In this document: piece after piece, positions 11,601 through 20,600 of the stretch
Layout of the letters: each line of letters starts with the position of its first letter
Numbering within the stretch: position 1 is the first letter of the stretch
NCBI GenBank assembly: GCA_944548615.1
Contig: OX155961.1
Location: 21,780,773-21,844,772 of the forward strand
Source: Micropterix aruncella
Lineage: Eukaryota > Arthropoda > Insecta > Lepidoptera > Micropterigidae
DNA: 64,000 nucleotides
Direction of reading: 5' to 3'
Position numbers and translations under genes: made by a program
The notes under the pieces: generated by a model
Database searches by the model: none
Seen by the model: the letters and a program-made list of their open reading frames with translations, nothing else
What the model was told of the DNA's origin: nothing

Positions 11601-14600
11601 CGCATTCACTCACAGCCCGCCTTCGCACTCCAGTTCTCTGTTTTGTTACCCTGGGCATTGGGGTTGGACATAAATTCGGAATTCGTCAGTTTCGAAATAT
11701 TGAACTGTCAATCTATAAATAAATAGTAGGTACATTAGCTGGTAATATGCCACAATAATTGAAAAGTCCTATCTGGTCGTTTCTAAATTTATCTCGAATC
11801 TTGTTTGCAACTATCATTTTAAAATACGGTATTATAGAGATGTGATGCGCGATATGTAAGATTTAAAAGTGTTGCCGTAGGTTGTAATTCCGTAAGCAAT
11901 AATAGATTCGACCAGGGCAAAATACGGGGTCCCATCAAACTTGCAGAAGGCAAATTTGCAGACGGCAATCTTGCAGACGGCATTCTTGCAGGCGGCAGTT
12001 TTGCAGAAGGCAATCTTGCAGAAGGCAGTTTTGCAAATGTCAAAATGACCTAACCTAACCTAACAGAAAAACTTAAAACATTTTTTTTAATGTTTAGTTT
12101 GATGTATAAAAGTCATCCACTACAAGGATGCCGGTAATTAATGTCACTTCGATTTTAGGGAAAGAAAAACCTAACCTAACCTAACCTAACAGAAAAACTT
12201 AAAAACTGTACTGAAGGTTGCCGCCTACAAGGTTGCCGCCTGCAAGGTTGCCTCCTGCAAATCTGCCCTCAACAAATTTGGAGCTGTCAAAAGTGACATT
12301 TGTGCAAGTTTGCCGTATACAAAACTGGCGCCCCCCAAAATACGGACTTCTCGGCTGATTGTATTTGAGAATGTATTTTAAGTGGTAGATTTTTATAATT
12401 ATTTGTCTAATTATTTTTTGCTTATTTTATTAATGTGCACTTCCCAGTTGAATTTTTTATCATTCCTTAGTCCAAGCATTGATTAAGGGGCGAACACACT
12501 ATCGGACGCGTCCGCTGCCGCGGCTTATGGACGCGACTGAACAGTATGCACAGTCGTTTGGGACGTGGCTTGCCAGATCTCTATCGGACGTCCGAAGCCT
12601 CAAGGTCGCGTCCGCGACTGACGTCCGATAATGTGCACGGCTCAATAAAAATTCATTACACAGATCAGTCCCTAATAAGTCTGTGCACAGATCGCGCCCA
12701 TAAGCTGCGGCTGACGGACGCGTGTGATAGTGTGTTTGCCCCTTTATATTACCTCGTAGCGCCAAAATCAAGTAGCGCCATCTGTTAATTGAAATGCAAT
12801 AGCGCAATCTACTGAATAAAGGGGCGAACACACTCACACCCCCGATAGTATTCTTATTATCGGGGGCAGTATACACGTTAAATATTTTGGAAAATACTTT
12901 TATTATTTATGGAAATTACCGTTTTCAACTACCGTAATACCCCCCCCCCCCCCCTGCCCAACTCCACTCCTTCACACCCCCCTCCCCCCCAACCTTTAAA
13001 TTTAAATGACCCTTTTTGTATCCAAGTCAGAGGTTGTCAACATAAGATGTCGCCAAATATTTTTTGTAATAATATTCTATTGAATATTTTCTCAAATATA
13101 TTTTTATTGAATGTAATATATCAATCAACCTAATCTCTGCGTTAGCTTTGGCTGACCTGTAAATACTAAACAAGATGATGTACTTTAAAAACTTGGGAAC
13201 AATTTGGCTTACTACATACGCTTCGTGGGTTTGTTTTTTTATCTAGTACCTGAACGTACGGGATACGTTTTGTTGCGTTCGGGCGATAATATAGCGACCG
13301 TATCACGTACGTTCGTATGGGTAGGGCGGTTAGACAGCTGTCCTAAACCTACCAGTCAATCGTTAGTCCGGAATACACCCTCACCCCCCAGATGTGTAAT
13401 AATAGTATTATGATGGGCCTGACTTCGGTCGGTGAATTCCATGGCAGCTCTGTTTATATTTTATTGCATTTTATTTATTTATAGATGACATTCTATCTCT
13501 CTGTATTATTTCTTCAGCCTATATAAAAATAAGATAGATGGCACTAATAATTGAATGTTATTGTTATCATTATAAATGTTATTGTTATCATTTTATTATT
13601 AGGTTTTTATACTCAATCGGTCCTTCATAAAAAACATTCATTATCAATGTTATTGTAGATAGCCAAGTGAATTATTAATAGTTTGGCCATCAATGCTACC
13701 AGCGCCACCTGCATTTTGCCGTTTCAGTAGCATCCCAAACCGTTCTCTGGAGTTGAGCAATCTAATAGCATATATAATCAATGCTAGTATCTAGGTGGCT
13801 ATTAGAGCAAGAAAGGTCAAGGATCAAATGGTCATCAAATGATGGAAGAATTAACTAATTAAATAATCAAATTTTTCCATTTTACGTCTATTTCAAAACT
13901 GCGATTTGCGCATCTCAAATTCTATGGCTTCGAAGGGGGAGTGAATGGGTGGTAAGGTGAACGCTCACATGTGGCAAGACAGCTGTCCTAAACCTACCAC
14001 AGCCGGTTCGTAAGTCCGGAATCCACTGCTCACCCCCCAGAAGTGTAAAAAAAATAGTATTATGATGGGCCCGACTCCGGTCGGTGAATTCCATGGCAGC
14101 TCCGTTTGTATTTATTATTTACTGACAACTTTGAAAATTTTGTTAGAATTTTGATATTTTTATGATTATTTTAGTATTTATACAACTATTTTATATTTTT
14201 ATGTCAATTTCAATATACATGTGACTATTTATTTATTTATTTGCATCAAAACCAATTACAACTACAATTTATCATTCAAATATTTCGATTATAAGATGCA
14301 AAACAAAACCAAAAAGACACTAAAGTAGCAAACACATTTCAACCTAAATAAACAAATGCTTGTGCTTAGACAGATATAAACTTGTGGTCGATATAAACTT
14401 GTGGAGGACAACACTGTGAAAAATTTTCAAAATTGGTTGAGGGATTGGTGAGATATTTTGATTCAAAAAATTCAGAAACTGCTAATTCAATTATTCATTT
14501 ACGCATATCCACAAAAACGGTCACTCCCGACCGCTACCGACGAACGATCAGCAGCGGCCACTGTCAGCGGTCATTTGATTGGATGACGCAAATCGGCCGT

Positions 14601-17600
14601 ATCACTGACAGCTAGGGTTGTTCACTGTACGATTATCTAAGAAGCGCCATCGATAAATAAACAAACTATCGTATCTGCCATCCTTCATACTTAATAAAGG
14701 GTAATTTTAAAATGGCGATCTTCTGTAAGGCCTGCAATGAGGAGCTAGACAGAGAGGAAGCATTAATATGCTCATCTTGCAAAAAAGAATATCACTACGC
14801 TTGTGCTGGGAAAAGCCATGAAAATTTCAAAAAAATGGCATCTGAAACTAAACTATCCTGGAAATGTTGTAAAGCCAAGAAGAACTCGTCGTCTTCGTCT
14901 TCAACGGATGATCAAATTATGGCTCTGGACCAACTCCGAAAGGATCTATGCACACAGTTTCAGAAGTCGCATAATGACGTTATGCAAAAACTGGACGCCC
15001 TTGTAAATAAGGTCAATCAGGTAAATAACGACCACGAAGAAATCATGAAAAGCATTAAATTTCTAAATGAAAACTATGATGACATGAGGACTAGAATCAA
15101 GGTGTGTGAATCGTTAACACCCAAGATAGGAATCCTGGAAAAACAAAATGCCGATCTACGTCATAAACAGGAATTCCTCGAATACAAGATGGATGAGAAA
15201 GACCAGAAGATAAATGAAACAAAAGTGGAAATTAGAGGAATACCTGCTCTTCAACAACACAATCATCGTTTGATCGTAACGCAAATTGCGTCAAAAATCG
15301 GATTAGAAATACAAGAAGACGATTTAATTTCGACATCACTGCTGGAGGCCCGTGGATCGGGAATAGAGAGTGGCACTAATAGCGGCGCACATTCAACAAA
15401 TCAAACGTTAATCGCTTCATTCAAGTCATCCCGTATAAGAAATGATTTTTTAGATGCATCTAAGAAATATAACAAGGCGAAACGATCAAATGATCAAAAA
15501 ATAAACACCCACGATATTGGTATGTCCGTTAAGCATCCTATATACATTCAAGAAGCTCTTACTCCTCTACGGCGCTATTTACATCTACAGGCGAGGAAAT
15601 TAAGTAGAAATAAAAATTACAAATATATTTGGCTAAAGAATGGAATCACTATGGTAAAGAAAGACGAAGATAGCCGCGTACTGATGATCAAATATTTAAC
15701 TTCTCTTGAAAATATTTTGTGAAGGGGGTATGCCCGTACTACAGGTAGTTTTAGTTCTTTATTTTTAGCTACTATTGATACACTTATATTATGTCTATGG
15801 CGTTCACTAATTTTATTTTTATTTTTATTATTAATTAGTAACTTCCTATACTGCAACCAAGTAATTTTAACGATCAATTATTTTAATATCATATTTTTGT
15901 ATATTTGCTATTACTTCACCAAGAAAATCAACTCCATTTGTATCGCTAGCTTATACTACAATTATAAAATATTTATATTATTTCATCTCTCTGTAATTGT
16001 CACCATTAATTTGGCTACATTATTATGCTGTTTAACTGTGATAAGTTTAATTATAACTACACACTACCTTTATATATATATATTTATTATAATGTCGGAC
16101 GTTTTCACATTTTTATTTATATTGGGATATTTTACAAACTTTTTAATATTGAATTATTATAAAACTATTTATTTAAACGCGATTTGCGATAATTCCGGTA
16201 GTATTTACATCTGCTTAATTTGTAATAACATATCATACTTTTACGACAATTATAAAATAAGTTATGGTATTTTAACTATATTCATAATCATTATGTCTGT
16301 ATATTTATTACTTTTAATTTTTTTAATTTTGAATATGATTTGCCAATATTATAACCTACCTGTATGTTTATTATATTTATTAATTTTAATGTTTACTAAT
16401 TTTTGCCCTTATGGCAAACTATGTGTATGTTTATTATTCTTAGTATATTTAGTAAACATAATGTTGACGATTATCTGCCGAAATGGCGACTTCGTTGTAT
16501 TCTTATTGTGTTTATCCTATTCAGGAACTTTAATGCTGACTATTATTTGCAATTATTATAACCTCTATGTATGTTTATTATTTTTAGTAATAGTGACTAT
16601 TATTTTCCAGTACTGTACTCTGTTTATTTTCAAATCCGATAATTTTACAATGATATACGCTACCAATATTGCGGATAAAGTCTTGCAAAGTCTCACAAGA
16701 CAGACAAAACTCGCTCTAACTAACAACGCTTATTGCTGCTACAGGCGCGGCTAACCTCGATGAATACCTAATACCTTACTCCCCGGCGACGCTGCAGTTA
16801 CCCACCTGGGAATGCCAAAAGGTGTTGCAAGACCAAGGTATTAAAATACTTAACCTTAATATTAGAAGTATCAACAAAAATTTTGATAAACTAATCATAC
16901 TACTAACTTTGCTTGATACCGAGTTTGATTTAATCATCCTGACAGAATGCTGGATAAAGAAAAATATTCCCACTCAACAACTTGATAATTATGATATGCA
17001 TTACACTCTACATAATCAAAATCAAAACGATGGCGTCGTCATTTTTTCGAATAAGAAAAACAATGTTAAAATTGAAGAAATAAAAATAACCACAGCAAAT
17101 TGTCTGAAGGCTACTTTAAATGATAAAAATACAGTATTTGCCATTTATAGATCCCCTACAAATCCTATAAAACCATTTATTGCGTCCCTTGCGGATGCTC
17201 TAGAAACCTACAAAGGCCTTGAATATATTCTTGGAGGAGATATAAATATTAATATTCTCGATCAAAATAATCTAGTCAATGAATATCTCTGTATGCTTGC
17301 AGAATTTGGAATGATATCCTTAATTAACATGCCTACACGACAGCGGTCATGTCTCGACCACTTTTTTACTGCGATTAAAAATAATACATTAGGCATAATA
17401 TGTCTCAGTGAGCTAACTGACCACTTTCCAACTATTTTGTTAACTAAAACAGATCTTCAAAGTCAAAACATAATTAATAGTCAGATTTTAGTTACAAATT
17501 ATGACAGTTTATACGCAGATATTACAGACATTGACTGGAATCCTTTATTTAGAATATCTGATTCAAATGAAGCAACTGAATTTTTCGTAAATACAATAAA

Positions 17601-20600
17601 AAAATTGGTCAACAAAAATACAAAAGAAAAACTCGTGCCCCATTGTCAGAGAAAACTTAAACCATGGATTACCCCAGGACTCCTAAGAAGTATTAAACGC
17701 AGAGACAAACTTCATAACAAAGTCAAATTAAATCTCGGCAATAGCATATTGAAGCATGAATATCTGAAATATAGAAATCTTTGCAAAAACATAATAAATA
17801 GAACTAAAGAAATGTACTACAAAAAGGAATTTGAGGAAAATGCTGGTAACTCAAAAAAAACATGGCAGTTAATAAATGATTTGACTTATAGGAAAAAGTC
17901 CAAACCATCAGAGCTGCAAGAAGTCAATATTAATGGACAGAAAGTGACAATAAATAAGCATAACAAAAAACATATTGCGGATTACTTTAATGATTATTTC
18001 TCCAATATAGGACCGAAAATGGCAGAAAAAACTCTAGAATTGTTAAATACGACTGAAATTAAACTTTCTCTTGAAGCATGTGTTGCAAATACGCCAACAG
18101 AAACCCTTTTTCTAAAACCAACGGACCCCGAAGAAATAAAAAGTATAATAAAAAACCTAAAAGATAAAAAATCAACCGGCAATGACGGAATTTCTTCTAA
18201 AATTTTCAAAGAGTGCAGCGAGACTTTATTGTTACCTCTAACTTTTATTACAAATCTAAGTATATCTACTGGGGTTTTTCCTCAGTGTCTAAAGAAAGCG
18301 GTGGTTAACCCTATCTTTAAAGGTGGGGAGATTAATGAAGTAAATTGTTATAGACCAATTAGTTTGCTAAATACACTATCAAAAATACTCGAACTTACGA
18401 TCAAATCCCGTTTAATGAGCTTCTTAAACAAGCACAACTTATTAGCTTCCACTCAATATGGTTTCCGGTCGGGTAAATCCACCCAAGACGCCATTGCTTT
18501 TCTGACCCAGAATATAGTGAAGACTCTTGATGAGGGAGATAAATGTCTTGTCGTTTTTCTAGACCTTTGTAAAGCATTTGACACGGTATCGCATGCTATA
18601 TTACTAAAAAAGTTACAAAAATGTGGGGTCTGTGGTATTGCCCTGAAATGGTTTACAGACTACCTTTGTGAAAGAACGCAAGTTACAAAGCTTAACGGGA
18701 TTGTTAGCGATGACAGGATTATCAGATATGGGGTACCTCAAGGGAGTGTCCTAGGCCCAATTTTATTTATAATCTATATTAACGATCTAACAAATGTGGC
18801 ATTAGATGGAGGGAAAGCAATCTTGTATGCTGATGATACCGCATTAATCTTCCAGAATAACACATGGCCAAGTGTATATAAAAATGCTGAAAAGGGTCTC
18901 GCAAATATAAATCTTTGGCTAAAGAACAATCTTCTAACACTAAATAGTGATAAAACAAATTATATGACCTTTACGATCACTGACAAAAAGGATTTCGCAC
19001 ACACAGGAATCAAGAGTCATATATGCAAATCATTTCAGAACACTCCTTTAACAAGCACACGCTGTAACTGCCAAATTATTAAACACAAATACCAGGTGAA
19101 ATACCTAGGCATAACCTTTGACAATAACCTAAAGTGGGATCCTCACGTACTTATTACTGCGGGTAAAATCAGGAAGCTGATTTTTGCTTTTAAGGCCCTT
19201 AGAAATGTTCTACCGTTAAGAAGCCTCATTAAAGTCTACTACGCGCTAGCCCATAGCACGATTACATATGGAATATTAGGATGGGGGGGTTCTACAGATT
19301 CGGCGTTAGATCCGCTTGTTAAAGCGCAAAAAGCTCTCCTGAGGGTCATGTCCAGAAAGCCACATCGATATCCAACAAACGAACTACTAAAAGAGCTGAG
19401 ACTTTTGGACGTTAAGACAGATTTATGCAAAAGTAACCCTACTTTATTATCTCAACAATCCGCACACACACAACATCACTGACCACAAGATTCTAACTAG
19501 AGGTTGCGCGTCAGAAAAACATTTAATTAAAAAAACCAAAACTAAATTTGCGCAAAGGCACTTTAGTTGTGTAGCTCCTAAACTCCACAATTACTTTCAG
19601 GATAAGTTAAAACAATGCAAAAGCTTACATATGAAAAAGGGAAAACTTACTTTGTGGCTGTTTGAGACCGGCAGGGAAAAGGTAGCTGAAATTATTACAC
19701 ATATCCTCGTTTAAAACGACGTTATCAATTTAATTTAATATTACAATTATATATTACTAATAAATACGTGTATATAAATGAAAATGTATGTAAATAATAA
19801 TAGTATGTAAATAATACAAGTAGGTAAATGTATATATTTATATATAAATAAGAATAATATATGTATAATGTTTAATATTATATAAACATGTAAATATCAC
19901 CATAGTTCTAAATTACGTGCGCATCTTAATTTAAAAGAAAAGAATCTACCCTAGTACGGGCATTAACCTAGTTGGGTAGTTTTTAAGAAATAATTTTTGT
20001 ACTACTTTCTCTTAAATAAAGCATTATTATTATTAAAAAAAAAAAAAAAAAAAAAAGATGTATCGCCACAATGATCAGACTGTTTGTGTGTATTTGTATG
20101 GACAAAAAAAGAAATTTTAGTGTACCTAGGTATTGTAATGAAAACACATCTAATTTATTGGTATGTAAATAAAAAACAAAATATAAAACATATAAAATAA
20201 GAGCTATATAAACTACCTACATACAGGTGAGTTTTTGATTAGTGACATCCTTGAAGTGGGTGAATCAGTACGAGTAAATAAGCAACTTTTGAATAACAAA
20301 TTGTTAAAAAAAAACAATATAAGAATATTACTTTAAAATTACATTTTATTCCAAATGGTTTAGAAAACTTTGAGGGTTGATCAGCTGTTATTTGACATTG
20401 TCATTGGCGCGAGGTCGTTCAGGTAGGCGGCCTTGAAGGGCGTTCAACTACACAATAGTCGCGAGGCGAAGGCTACAGATGGCGCTGCGCTGGTATATCT
20501 GAATAGATTTATTTGGAACATTTGAGACATTTACCACCATTTATTGAACCATTTTTAAAACGGAATAGACATTACAAACAAAACAGGGCCTAAAATGTAC

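Larger units (their letters stand above)
14600..20058 (+). mobile_element. near full-length non-LTR retrotransposon (CR1/Jockey-like LINE)
   Basis: The unit holds ORF1 (14712-15722), an in-frame hydrophobic extension (15723-16754), ORF2 with endonuclease and reverse transcriptase (16720 to about 19714) and an AATAAA signal (about 20016) followed by a poly(A) tail at about 20035-20057. The 5' boundary is not visible; no target duplication was found, so 14600 is approximate. It lies in intron 1 of the ABCC gene in the opposite orientation. A frameshift near 19430 breaks the ORF2 C-terminus, so this copy is probably dead, though it must have been active recently. Confidence 0.85.

Noticed and set aside
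12048..12190. A true telomeric repeat array
   Set aside because: Only three to five CCTAA units in each run, inside a transposon-like unit.
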